This document shows positions 1 to 10,500 of a stretch of DNA of 64,000 bases, in pieces; positions within the stretch are counted from its first letter, which is position 1; every line of letters begins with the position of its first letter. The notes under the pieces are model-generated. The model had not been told where the DNA came from. It saw nothing but the letters and a program-made list of their open reading frames with translations, and ran no database searches. Origin of the DNA: Globodera rostochiensis (Eukaryota; Nematoda; Chromadorea; Rhabditida; Heteroderidae); NCBI GenBank assembly GCA_018350325.1, contig JAEVLN010000003.1, positions 1,969,214 to 2,033,213 of the forward strand. The letters run 5' to 3'. The position numbers were made by a program, and so were the translations under genes.

Positions 1-239
1 GAGAGGTCAACACAACAGTTTCATATTTTTGCCATAACAATTCATTGCATTCACCCATTTACACACATATCCCCTGTTTTGGTGTTTATATATTTTTATT
101 TTTGTGTTCATTCACAAGAACAAAAAGGTTTGCTGCCCGGACATTTCACACATTTGACATTTTAGCGTTTGAAGGCTTACTATTGCACCCTTTTGGGTAA
201 AATTAAAGTTTACTAGTCCCAAATTTTTTGTTTTTATAC

Positions 240-411
240 AATTGTTCAAAGTCGCTAAAAAGGTGTTTCTAGGGGTACCCGTCGGAGTCGAATCCGAATT
301 TGCCCTTTTTGTTGTGGTTTTGTGCCTTTTTAAAGTGATTTGAGACCAAAATTGATTTAAGAAAAAATTTTGAATTTTCGAAGATTGTTCGAATTCGGGT
401 CCGAAATTCAC
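240..411. repeat. Diverged relative of the 46209-46760 inverted-repeat element
   Basis: The left part (about 256-300) shares the order of motifs AAAAAGGTGTTTCTAGGGG then GAATCCGA with the left arm of the element at 46209. The right part (about 360-408) shares GAATTTTCGAAGATTGTTCG with its right arm. The similarity is partial, with many substitutions, and no intact terminal repeats or target duplication are visible, so it is read as an old, internally rearranged copy. Confidence 0.45.
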
Positions 412-1199
412 CCGGGTTAAATAAACCCGGGTTTATTCCCTCCCTCCCTTCAACTTTTTACTCTTATTACTTTGGGAATTTTTTTAATTATTTCAAAACA
501 AAATAAAATAATTTGAAAATATGTTTAATAACAAGATGATTTTAAAACTCAGTTTCTAAATGAAACTAGAAACTTAAAAAAATGTTTTTTTTTCGTTTTT
601 TGTTTTACAAAAACTTTGCCGATTTTTTAAATTAAAACCCATTATGAATTAAATTAATAAAAAAATCCAGTTAAAAAATGAATTAATTCAATTTTACCAT
701 TTATTTAACGAAAATAAATCGTTAACCCTGCCTCGTAGCAGGGTTAAGAATCCTTAAGAAAAAATAAACGGGTTAGATGAGCAAAGCAAATGCAAATAAA
801 CCCGGGTTAAGTTTCGTTAACCCGGGACGAGCAAAGGAATTTTAACTAGTTAACCCGGGTTAAGGCGTTAACCCGGGTTAAGGCCTTTAACCCCAAGACG
901 AGCAAAGGGCCCCTGATGTCATATTCGTGATCAGCGACCTCGATGAACCCCCGAGTATCGTTGGAAAAGTGAAACGAATTGGCCGGGAGGGGTAAATACC
1001 GGGTTATAGTTGTCCAAATTCTGCCGCAAAATACGAATCCGGGACATATCCAAATACGCCTCATTTTGACCTTGACTATGAGGGATTATATCAAAAAGTC
1101 ATATCAGGTGCTCGAATTAGGGCTCTTTGTTTGACAAAATCGGTCTAAAAGGAGACAAAAACTACATCCAAAAGAATTCTCTTTTCAAAATTACATTTC

Positions 1200-1210
1200 A
1201 TTTTTTCCAG
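1200..1210 (+). promoter_or_regulatory. Candidate trans-splice acceptor of the BTB-BACK gene
   Basis: TTTTTTCCAG ends 21 bases before the ATG at 1232, with no upstream coding exon in a compatible frame. In a nematode this is the usual look of a spliced-leader acceptor. An ordinary 5' UTR intron would look the same. Confidence 0.4.
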
Positions 1211-1231
1211 AAAAAACCTAATTGGTGAGAC

Positions 1232-3099
1232 ATGTTGTATACTCGACCGTACTTTTTGGCTGATCGTATGAAGTATTTGCTGAGCACGGGAATTGATGCG
1301 GATGTCAAGTTTTTAGTTGGAAAAAACGACAAAAAGGAGGCGAGTTCCAGCGGATAGCACTAAAATTAGAAAAAAACATTTTTATTTTCCTACATATGCC
1401 TAATAAGATTTTTTTGTCGATCTCTCAAACTTTTTCATTTTCAAGGTTTTGAAAGCGCATAAAGCGATTCTAAATTCGGCCTCCATCGTTTTTGGAAGAA
1501 TGTTTCATCATGAAGCTGAGAAAGCAAAGGCGACTCAAAGAGACAGTGCGTAAATTTTGTTTTAAATCATTTGGTATCTAAATAATTATAGCTTCTTCGG
1601 ATGTGATAGAAGTTATCGACATCGAAGTGGACGCATTCAAGACGATGTTGAACTTCATTTACGCAGACGATTCAACCGGACTGAACGGAGACAACGCTGC
1701 TGAAGTGTTGCACGCCGGTCATTTCCTCTTAAAAATTTATCCTCCTCTAAAGTCCGTAGTCCTGCAAAAATTAAATTTCTTTCAAGAATTTTCGGGAAAA
1801 TGCCTAAGTTTCATTGTTCTCAAGAAAATGCCCAAATATTGATTTATTATAAAAAAAATGGCAAAATATTGATTTATATTGACTAAAAAGTCACTCTAAT
1901 TGTAAATTTTTTGGGCTGCTCTCATGGTTTCCTATTCGCAAAAAAAAACATGTAAAAACTTGACCCTACACATAAGGTAGGAATTCCAAAATTTAGTAAT
2001 TTCTGATCTCGTTATTTGAATTTTTACTCAAATATGCCGTTGTTCTTTACTTAATCAATTTTAATTTAGCACGCAAATATGATATAACGGGGTTGATCAA
2101 TGAATGCTTGCATCTGCCTATGGACTCACTGCGCAATGTCTTTCTTTCTTTTGCGAAGGCACGTTTGCATGCGGAAGAGGTAGGGAAATTGTTGGTGATA
2201 TTTACTGAGATCGGCCCGTGCCTGACCAAGGGGTTTCCGGGCCCAGTAGCCCGGAACCTGGTGTTTTGAGGAAAATCCGGTTACCCGGGTTTTTTGCTGG
2301 CCCCGGCTTTTTCAACCGAACTCCGATGATCTCTAATATTTACTTTTTAACACATTAATAATTTCAATTTGAACATATTAATTAAATTTGATATCAGGAC
2401 TTCGCTCTCCGTTGTTTGCACTACATCGATGGGAAGGCCAATATTTTGTTCCAAAGCGAAGAGTTTTTACAAATGGACCAAGAAATGTTGTGCGAGATTC
2501 TGTGCCGTGACCAGTTGCACATTAGCGGTGAAATCAGCGTGTGGAAAGCTGTAAATCTACAAAAAAAAAAAATCAATTTAAAATATTAAAAATTTAATTC
2601 TATTGTTTGATTTATAGGCTCTTCTTAGTTTTTAATGTTATTTTTAAATGTTTTCTATCGCATCCTTTTAATATATTTTTTTAATCAGGCCCTTCGTTGG
2701 GCAGAGGAACAGTGCCGTGTAAATGGGCATGACCGTTCGGCGGCGAATAAGCGCGCAATGCTTGGAACGGCACTCTTCAAAATCCGTTTTCCACTCATTC
2801 CAAAAGGCGATTTTTCGAAGGAAATTGGTATCTATGTTGTTATAGTTGATAATTTTGTAAAAGCGATATTTCTTAAAATGCTAATATCCAAAAATACAAT
2901 TTCAACCCGCGGTTGTTTGACAGTTCCATCTGGTGTGTTGACGAACGACGAGATAATTAGCGTGCTGATGTACCATATCCATCCGGATCGCGCTCTTCCC
3001 GACCTCTACCCGCTGCAATTCTCTACTCAACAAAGGATCATAACCGAAAGGGAAGAAGTCGTTAGGGCTTTCGACCTCGGACGCTCGACTTACATGTAG
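1232..3099 (+). CDS. BTB-BACK domain protein (BTBD1/2/3/6-like)
   Basis: Seven exons can be placed: 1232-1339, 1446-1545, 1592-1717, 2070-2179, 2398-2550, 2689-2827 and 2924-3099. They sum to 912 nt, an uninterrupted 303-residue protein. The BTB fold is seen in exons 1-3 ([31 protein letters not shown]), followed by a BACK region with the typical HAARKYDI and [11 protein letters not shown] segments. Such proteins are usually substrate adaptors of CUL3 ubiquitin ligases. BTBD1/2/3/6 proteins normally continue into a PHR domain; this one stops about 35 residues after the BACK region. The first intron (1340-1445) must use a GC donor (GAG/GCGAGT) to keep the BTB frame. Possible AATAAA signal at 3441. 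The fold assignment is strong; the exact orthologue is open. Confidence 0.85.
1340..1445 (+). other. GC-AG intron in the BTB-BACK gene
   Basis: Exon 1 ends AAG GAG and is followed by GCGAGTTCC; exon 2 starts GTTTTGAAAGCG after TTTTCAAG. The joined reading gives the expected BTB segment [11 protein letters not shown]. No GT donor nearby preserves both the frame and this conserved segment. Confidence 0.75.
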
Positions 3100-4328
3100 A
3101 AGGGGCAAGGGGGTGGGGACATGAGGATGCGGGCTGCTAAGGGCGATCGGGGGGTGGATCGGTTCTAAAAATTTTGAAGTTACGTCTTTTTACATCAAGC
3201 CGGGTGAGTAGAGACGGGGCTAAAATCTCTTTCGTGACTTAATTGAGTGCTCGAAAAACAAATTCCGGCATTTAGTGCAAAGACGTGGGGCATAGAATTT
3301 CCAAAACAATTTCTCTTGGGTTAGGTGGTGGTCTGGGTGAGGCAAGGTGATAGGATGTGGGGAGGGTGGAAGGTTTACCTCTCTTCTATGTATATTTTTG
3401 AAGGGCTATCGATTCTAAAGTCAAATCGACAAAACGCTGAAATAAAATTCGAAAAATGTAATTTATCATTTAATTACCTTTGACCGATTAGACTTTGGAA
3501 ACGACTCATAAGCGCCATACCGGCAAAAACTTATGGGGAATCAACGGACCAAACTAAATTATTTGTCAAAAGCGTAGCCAGAATTAAAGGAATCCCCGAT
3601 TAAGGCTATTGTTAAGAAATTTTGCAGTTTATGCGATATTTTTTTTGTTGTTTCCAAGAAAATTGATTTCAAAATTTTAGAAAAGCAGAAAATTTCGTTA
3701 AAAATTCCCTCTTGTTTTTTTTAAAATTTCATGGGATGGCTGGCTGGCTAACCCACTCGCCCTACCTGGCTACGCCTTTTATTTTTTAGTCGCTGATCAG
3801 GAGAATCATGGGGATCAAGTGTTGTTCGTTTAAATGAATGTTGTTCGTTACTTGTAAAAGAAATAAAATGTTCCCACCCCGTTAACAATGAATACCATAT
3901 TTGGTGAAACTTGGTTGCACAAGGAGTTTAAACGCAAAAATTATCCAAGCTGATGTTAAAATTTGTCAGCAATGTTTTTTGACTTTTTTCTTGGTCGCAA
4001 AGTTACCAGCGGTCACCGCAGCCTAAAATTGCTTTCTCTTTATTTCATTTTTTAGCTTTTGTTCAAATTGTTTTTGGCATTCACCGAAATGCTGCCATCG
4101 AGTCGATTGGGGCTGATAGATGCCAACCAATCCCCTAACCCCCCGCCGATTTGTGCAATTTTGGATGGAATGGTCGGATTTGGCCATGCAATAAAATTGT
4201 CTGATCCGATTCTTCCGCCAAACGAATGAATGGGATGGGAATTGTCCATAAAAATTATAGCGATATTTTTGGAGTGAATGGATGGGGTGAACTCAACAGA
4301 TCGTCGAACATTCCCTTGATTCTTCCAA
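3100..4328. other. Intergenic spacer
   Basis: Presumed 3' UTR of the BTB-BACK gene (AATAAA at 3441-3446) and then AT-rich sequence. No coding exon, RNA gene or clear repeat was recognised. Confidence 0.5.
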
Positions 4329-5736
4329 ATGCAATTTTACCATCTCTTCTTCGTCGCCCTTTTCCCTTGGGCGGTTGTTTTGTGCCAAAATATTTCCTTC
4401 CCTTCCATTTCTGGCAACGATTCCTCCGCTATTGGCGGCACATCGACGGATTCTTCCGTCCCGGTGTCCGCAATTCAGCCCCAACAAATGGCAGCAGCTA
4501 TGGCTAATGCAACACAATCTTCGGCGAATGGCAATGCTTCTTCGCTGCCTAAACGGAACGAAGAAATGCAACAGAACGGAGGAGGGGACAACGGTACGAC
4601 GACGGGGCGGACAGCAGAAGGGGTATTTGGATTGGATGTTTGATAGGGAATCGATTGAATTGGTTGACACTTTGGTTGGTTGAGATAATTGCGATGGCGT
4701 CAAACTCATCAAATGTGAACAGCAGCAGCTCAGTCGGTTTGGGTCCGAGTTTGAATGAAGTCGTCGTAAACAATGCGTCGGCTTCGACCGCCGTAGGGGG
4801 AGGTCCGACAAATGCGCTTTATTTTTGTATTGTTGGCCATGCCTCCTCTTCGAGGGGTTGGGCGCTAAGTGGAATTTGGGACGGGGGAAGGAGAAGTGCT
4901 TAGATTGCCGGAACTCCTCTCCCCATTCTTAGGGGGTACGGCAACGCTTCTCTCCCCATTCTTAGGGGGTACGGTAACGCCTCTCTCCCCATTCTTAGGG
5001 GGTACGGCAACGCTTCTCTCCCCATTCTTAGGGGGTACGGCAACGCTTCTCTCCCCATTCTTAGGGGGTACGGCAACGCTTCTCTCCCCATTCTTAGGGG
5101 GTACGGCAACGCTTCTCTCCCCATTCTTAGGGGGTACGGCAACGCTTCTCTCCCCATTCTTAGGGGGTACGGCAACGCTTCTCTCCCCATTCTTAGGGGG
5201 TACGGCAACGCTTCTCTCCCCATTCTTAGGGGGTACGGTAACGCCTCTCTCCGCCCCAACTCCGCTTTCGATGCAAGTTGTGAGTTTTGGGGATTTTGTG
5301 GTGGGGGTTTTGGAACATTTTATTTCAGCAGCTTCAACAGAATATGTCGGGAACTGTTCCGCAAATCCCTGCCAATAATTTCGGCAATGCACCGCTCGTC
5401 TTTGAAGCTCAGGTAAGGAGAAGGACAAAAATAATGGGACTTTTCAAACAATCCAGACTTGCTCTGCGGACGATTGCAACAGTCGTGGCACTTGCATTGG
5501 CACAAAGTCCTTCCCGGTTTGTCTGTGCACTGGCGGCTCCGCCGGCAACCGATGCCAAGATGGTAAATTGAGGAGTACAAGCCCAATCCGCCGGCACCTT
5601 TCCCCATTTAGCACCCTGCGATTCCGGTGTGAATTGCAACAGCCGGGGCCTATGCATGGGAACACTCGCCGCGGCCACCTGTTTTTGCAACATCGGCTAC
5701 ATGGGGAACCAATGTCAATTCAAAACTGTGAATTGA
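4329..5736 (+). CDS. Secreted protein with two EGF-like domains
   Basis: Five exons fit: 4329-4622, 4685-4792, 5329-5412, 5457-5562 and 5612-5736, giving 238 residues with every junction in frame. The start is set by a good signal peptide (MQFYHLFFVALFPWAVVLC). A Ser/Asn/Gln-rich low-complexity stretch with many N-glycosylation sequons follows. The C-terminal third holds two EGF-like modules: the first starts TCSADDCNSRGTC and ends CLCTGGSAGNRC, the second has NCNSRGLC and CFCNIGYMGNQC. It ends seven residues after the last cysteine with no membrane anchor. Role unknown; an extracellular ligand or matrix protein is the simplest reading. The third intron (4793-5328) carries a 33-bp minisatellite. 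The gene is convergent with the membrane-protein gene at 5861. Confidence 0.75.
4915..5250 (+). repeat. 33-bp minisatellite, 10 copies, intronic
   Basis: The core CCCCATTCTTAGGGGGTACG recurs exactly every 33 bases, starting at 4921, 4954, 4987 and so on to 5218. Copies differ mainly by GCAACGCTT versus GTAACGCCT. Because 33 is divisible by three, the array is open in several frames on both strands. The splice model of the EGF gene places it inside an intron. Confidence 0.9.
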
Positions 5737-5860
5737 TGTTCAAAGAAAGAAACGAACTTTGGAGAATAACTTTCACGTTTTTATTTGCATTTTGTGAAGC
5801 TTATACTTCAAAATAGTACAGAGAACAAAAATTGAACAATTATCAACACGATGCGCTGAT

Positions 5861-6795
5861 TTAGAACACTGATCGGAAGTACATCTCAGCCGGGGCGTGG
5901 TAAGTGGAGGATGATGAGGACAACGGGGAATGTAAGTGATGCTGATGGCCATGTTGATGGTTGTGGCTGAGTTGGTGCATTTGATCAAGCCGAAGTAAAT
6001 TTGCGGGATTGGGAATTGACGGTTGATTGAAAAAGTGCCAAAACTGGGGGCTGAACGGCTGAAAGTAACTGTTGAGAGTGGTTCAAGAGGGAATATTAGC
6101 ATTTGGTGCCAAACTTGTTGCTGTCCTCGAGAAGGGCCGTCGGGGGTGAGCACAGAAGACGTCGCATAATTGCCTTCGGGGGAGCTCAGCACGGAAAAGC
6201 ACTTTTCGGACAGCATTCTCTGTTGCAGCAGTTTTCGCTCACGCCTTCTGTTAGTCCAATACAGCACAAACATGGCCAATGTGGAGATGAACACAAATAG
6301 GACGAACACGCTGAGCAGAATGACCACCCAATGATAGGAAGTGGGACTTGGAAGATCGGATATTTCGAATCGAATGCCAAAAGATACGTTTTGCCGGAGG
6401 GGTCACTCAAAGTACAGCAACCTCCGGAAACGTCGGGACAACAGCCAAGTTCACAGATGAGTGAAATAGTCGAAGGTCGGTCTGTTGAAGAAGAGATGTT
6501 GCGGTAGTGACAAAGAATCTGACTGCTTCCGGCCAAATGTTCTTGACGAAGAAAGTCGCCCAAATGGACGTATTCCGTTTTGGAAAGAATGCGAGGAAAC
6601 TGTAGCGTTGTCTTACTGTAAAAGAGACGAAACCAACTCTGGCTTGCTTTTGCGGTCGCGCTTACTTTGGTGTACTTAGGTTAGCGCCAGTTGCGTTCTG
6701 TTTGGTCCTGGCACCGGCGGTGATCAACTCCATCAGTGCTTGTCCACTGTGAGGCAACGCGTTCCACCGGTTATTGTTATAATTGGGTAAATCCG
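5861..6795 (-). CDS. Cysteine-rich single-pass membrane protein, 5' end missing
   Basis: Four exons join in frame on the minus strand: 6795-6666, 6615-6388, 6346-6115 and 6058-5861 (788 nt, about 262 residues). The outer part ends in a cysteine cluster, CELGCCPDVSGGCC, just before a transmembrane segment (VVILLSVFVLFVFISTLAMF) and a basic stop-transfer NRRRERK. The cytoplasmic tail is His/Ser/Gln-rich (HNHQHGHQHH) and ends FRSVF. The CC...CC cluster next to a membrane helix recalls the nematode CX module, but the match is not good enough to name it. The intron at 6347-6387 is only 41 nt. The exon holding the start codon and signal peptide was not found; it should lie beyond 6800. Confidence 0.6.
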
Positions 6796-7542
6796 CTGTT
6801 GTGGGTGAGGGAAGAGAGGCCAGTGAGGGCATTTTGGTGGTTATGTGAAAGAGTGGTCAAAGCGGGTCATTGGGTGGATGAGGGGAGGGGGGGAGGGGGA
6901 GGGACTCGGACCTTTTCCCCTCGGGGGCGAGGAGGGAATGTCGAGAGGGACTCGAACCCCCCCCCTCTCCCATCGTTCTCCCTAACCCCCCCCCCCTCTC
7001 CCATCGTTCTCCCTAACCACCCCCCCCCCCCTCTCCCTTTCTTCGCGCGTGACCGTTTGCAGATTGCACTGCACTCTCTCACATTTATTTGCACAAAGAA
7101 TTGATGGATAATATTGACGAATGCTCGACGAAGGTGAACTAACAGCAGTCAGTGTGTACATACATAGAACGGAAATTGAGGTGAACGATTTTTATTTTGG
7201 AAAAAACTAAAGTTGCGAAGAACGGCGGGTGGTATCCTCCCGATATTCCGGAACCGGTATTCAGTCGATTCCATAATTCCTAGCAATTTGACTGGTCTTA
7301 CTTGACCGATTTGAAATTTTTGAAAGATCGCCAAGTTTTTAAATTTGCTAGTTTATTTTCTGCAGATCGAATTTTTAAAAGTTCTTAAGAAAACAAGAAT
7401 TGAATTCGCCCCCCGCCCCCAATAATTTGAAATCCCAGCCCTACCCATATTTAAACCCTATTAAGAATCTGTTTTGAACGGACAAGCCTTGTTTAAGTCA
7501 AAATCTTGTGTTGCTGGCTGCTCGTTACGTCACTTTTACACC
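6796..7542. other. Spacer with G/C homopolymers
   Basis: Probably holds the unfound 5' end of the minus-strand membrane protein and the ELP1 promoter. 6880-7035 has alternating runs of G and C with two near-identical copies of a CTCTCCCATCGTTCTCCCTAA segment. No coding exon was supported. Confidence 0.4.
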
Positions 7543-10500
7543 ATGAAAAACCTTAAAGTGTCTCATGATAATGCTGTTAATGATGAAACGGTCGTCGTCT
7601 TGCTCAACGGTAATAGCCAATAATAGCATTTACACTTTATTTAATTTGTTCGTTATTTTAACTTAGAAGCGATTAAAATGTGCATTGATGCACACGACGA
7701 AGTTTTGTATGTTGCACTGAAGGACGGGAAGATCATTGCAATAGACAAGGATATGAAGCTGGTCGGTCTGGATGAGTCATTATTTGAAAATGTTTTTGTT
7801 GCGAATAGGTTAATGAACTCTCTTATTCCACGCAAGCGAACGAAGGTGTGACGAGTCGTCTCATTGGGTTTGACTACTTCTATGATGAACAGCAACTTTG
7901 CTTGCTTTTTGCTGATGGGAAATTGCTTACATTGTCTGTTAGAAGCAAAGAGGTAATTTGGACCTAATTAGTAGAGACTCGGAAATTAGTGATCGTCAAA
8001 AATGAATTGGGAACGGTTTTTATAATCGTAATACTTGACAATTTTATTAAAAAATCCTGGATTCACTGCTGTCAGGCCTTTAGTCAGAAAAAAATGTTTT
8101 TTTTTGGGGGGGGGGGACGGGACCCGGAAAAACCCGCTCCCGGTTTAATCCCGTCGTACCAAAAACCCCCCAGGGGTTGGGACCCACGGAAACAGTACTT
8201 AAGTGTTAATGCACCCGCCAGCCAATTATAAGGTCTTTTTCGACTGGTTACGAAAATGTCATTATTTTTTTTTATACATATTTAGTTAAATTGTGTGATG
8301 GAGCTGAAGAGAAATATTCTCGGGAGTTCCTGGAGTCCCGACCTTCAACTGCTGATTGTTGCTACTGAATCACATCTGTTGATGATTTCTCGTGATTTTT
8401 ATGTGATCTCAGAAGCATTAATACGACCAACTACAACCGGGAAGGGTCTGTTTATTATTCCTTTCAATTCAAATGGGGGGATTTTTTTCTTATCAGACCA
8501 ATTGCTGACCATCGGTTGGGGTTCTGCCGAAACTCAATTCCAAGGATCGATGGGGAAACAAAATGTGCATAAGCAAGACCCAAATCGAATGCCAATTCCC
8601 ATCAGAGAGGCGTTCGATGACAAAACGGTGCTCATTTCCTGGCGAGGCGATGCGCAATTTTTTGCGGTAAGACAAAAGCGAGGAGTTCAATTTATTGAAG
8701 TTGAAAAAAACCTTTTGAATTGCCATTTTAGGTCAGCAGCGTCGACGAAGTTTTTATGTCAAAGCAAATGGATTCGCCGTCCAAAAACATTCCTTTGAAC
8801 AAAACGTTCTGCCGACAATTGCGCATTTGGAACAGAGAATTGGGTAAGCTGCCAAATTTGAGGGGGGGGGGGATAAGCCTAAAAATAATTCCTTTAATCT
8901 TTTTACAGAATTCATGAGCCAATGCGAGTTTTTGGCTGGAATTGAAGCTGCCCTGTGCATGCGGTAAATCAAAATTAATTTAATTAAAATTATTAATAAT
9001 AACTTTAACATACAGAACAATAAATAACTCTTTCTAAGATCGAATGGGAATTTAATTGCTGTGCCGAGAGTGGTGTTGAATGAGCGTCACATTTGGTTTT
9101 ATGAACGAAATGGTCAAAGCCGAAGCAAATTTAAATTGATGGCACCGAATGCCGCCAATTGCGGGGGTGGCGAATTGGACGCCCGCAGCGTTGTTCGGCA
9201 TTTGGCCTGGAATTTGGATAGCACCGTTTTGATGATTTATTACGAAGACTCTTCGACCAAATCGTTCCAATGTCTGCCGTATTATTTTTTTATTTTATTT
9301 TATTATTATATTTGTTTTCAGTGCAGTTTTGGACTGTTTCCAACTATTCTTGGGCAGAGAAGTTGTGTCTTTCTGTTGAAGAAATAATCGATTTCTTTTG
9401 GGATCCGGAAGATGCCAACAAATTCCATTATTTGGCACGGTCGGGCGTTTATCGCAAAATTCTTTTGCGTTTGGATTATAATTGCGAAGATATGATTGTT
9501 GTGTCGATTAACGGAGGTCCGTTAAATATTATCAAAAAACTGCACAAATTTTGTTTTGTACCTTTTTGCAGACAGAGCTCGCATCACCGACTTCAAATAC
9601 GCCCCGATCCCACCGCCAATGTGCCATTACGAATTGAACTTGGACTTTGTTGGGACGCCTTCGGCATTTGCCCAGTCCCCCGTCTTCGGGCTGGCTTTTG
9701 TTAGCTCCGACTTCAAAAGAATAAGCACTTGTGGGCGCTTTTCATTTGATTAACAACGGCATTTTGTTCCTTTTTTAAGTTCCTCTTCTAAACCGGCGAT
9801 TTGTCAATGGCAAAAACATTTCAATTGAAGCTGCGAATGTACGGCTTCTCCTCAATTTGATTTGGCGTGACGAAAACTCACTTTTGGCCTTCAGAAAATG
9901 CGAACGAAGCGACAAATTGTTCGAATTGGTTGAGCTTCGGCTGGACACGCGGACGATGTTGGGGACTTTCTTTTTTACTTTTAATATTATTTTTTGGTTT
10001 CAGCTTTTGTCTGAAGGAATTGGACGTTCTTCCATTTGCCCATACGCTTATACCCAACGATCGCTTAGATTGGCTTTCGAATGAGGCAAATTGTGTGAAT
10101 GTTGAGCATGTCAAGCTTGACGACAAATGTTTAATAGCACTTGAAGAGATGAAAAGTATTACTTCGTTTTGTGGCTCATCTTTTAAAACTATCGAATTGG
10201 ATCGAGAAGTTTGTTGTGTTAAATGCTAAAAACATTGACCTTTTTACTCATTCAGGTCACTCTCGTTTTCTATTCAAACTCCAAACACCAACTTTTCGTA
10301 AATGGCAAAATGTTGCACTCGAACGTTTTGAACTTCTGTTGTACGAAAGAGTTCCTTGTCTTGATCACTTTTGGCACTTATCATCTTCTTTGCTTACCAA
10401 TCAGTTTGATCCAGAAATTTGCCTTGCACGACGACAAGCAATCGATTGCAGAGACTTTTGATTCCCGGGCAGGTTTGAAGTTGTTTGGCATCATTCAATC

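Larger units (their letters stand above)
1..1231. other. AT-rich spacer with palindromic repeats
   Basis: No convincing gene. The stretch 240-411 resembles the arms of the MITE at 46209-46760. A cluster of CCCGGG palindromes flanked by TTAA-type sequence lies at 411-431 and 801-877, and an inverted repeat AACCCTGC/GCAGGGTT at about 724-746. The motif GAGCAAAG recurs near 778, 828 and 898 beside these palindromes. Confidence 0.6.

Noticed and set aside
4915..5250. CRISPR-like array
   Set aside because: Head-to-tail tandem repeat without spacers, in a eukaryotic intron.
4869..5428. Long repeat-encoded frames on both strands through the 33-bp array
   Set aside because: They exist only because the unit is divisible by three. 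The EGF gene's exons splice cleanly around the array.
6937..6960. B-box-like GGTTCGAGTCC on the minus strand
   Set aside because: No matching A box, acceptor stem or anticodon arm; the flanks are G/C runs.
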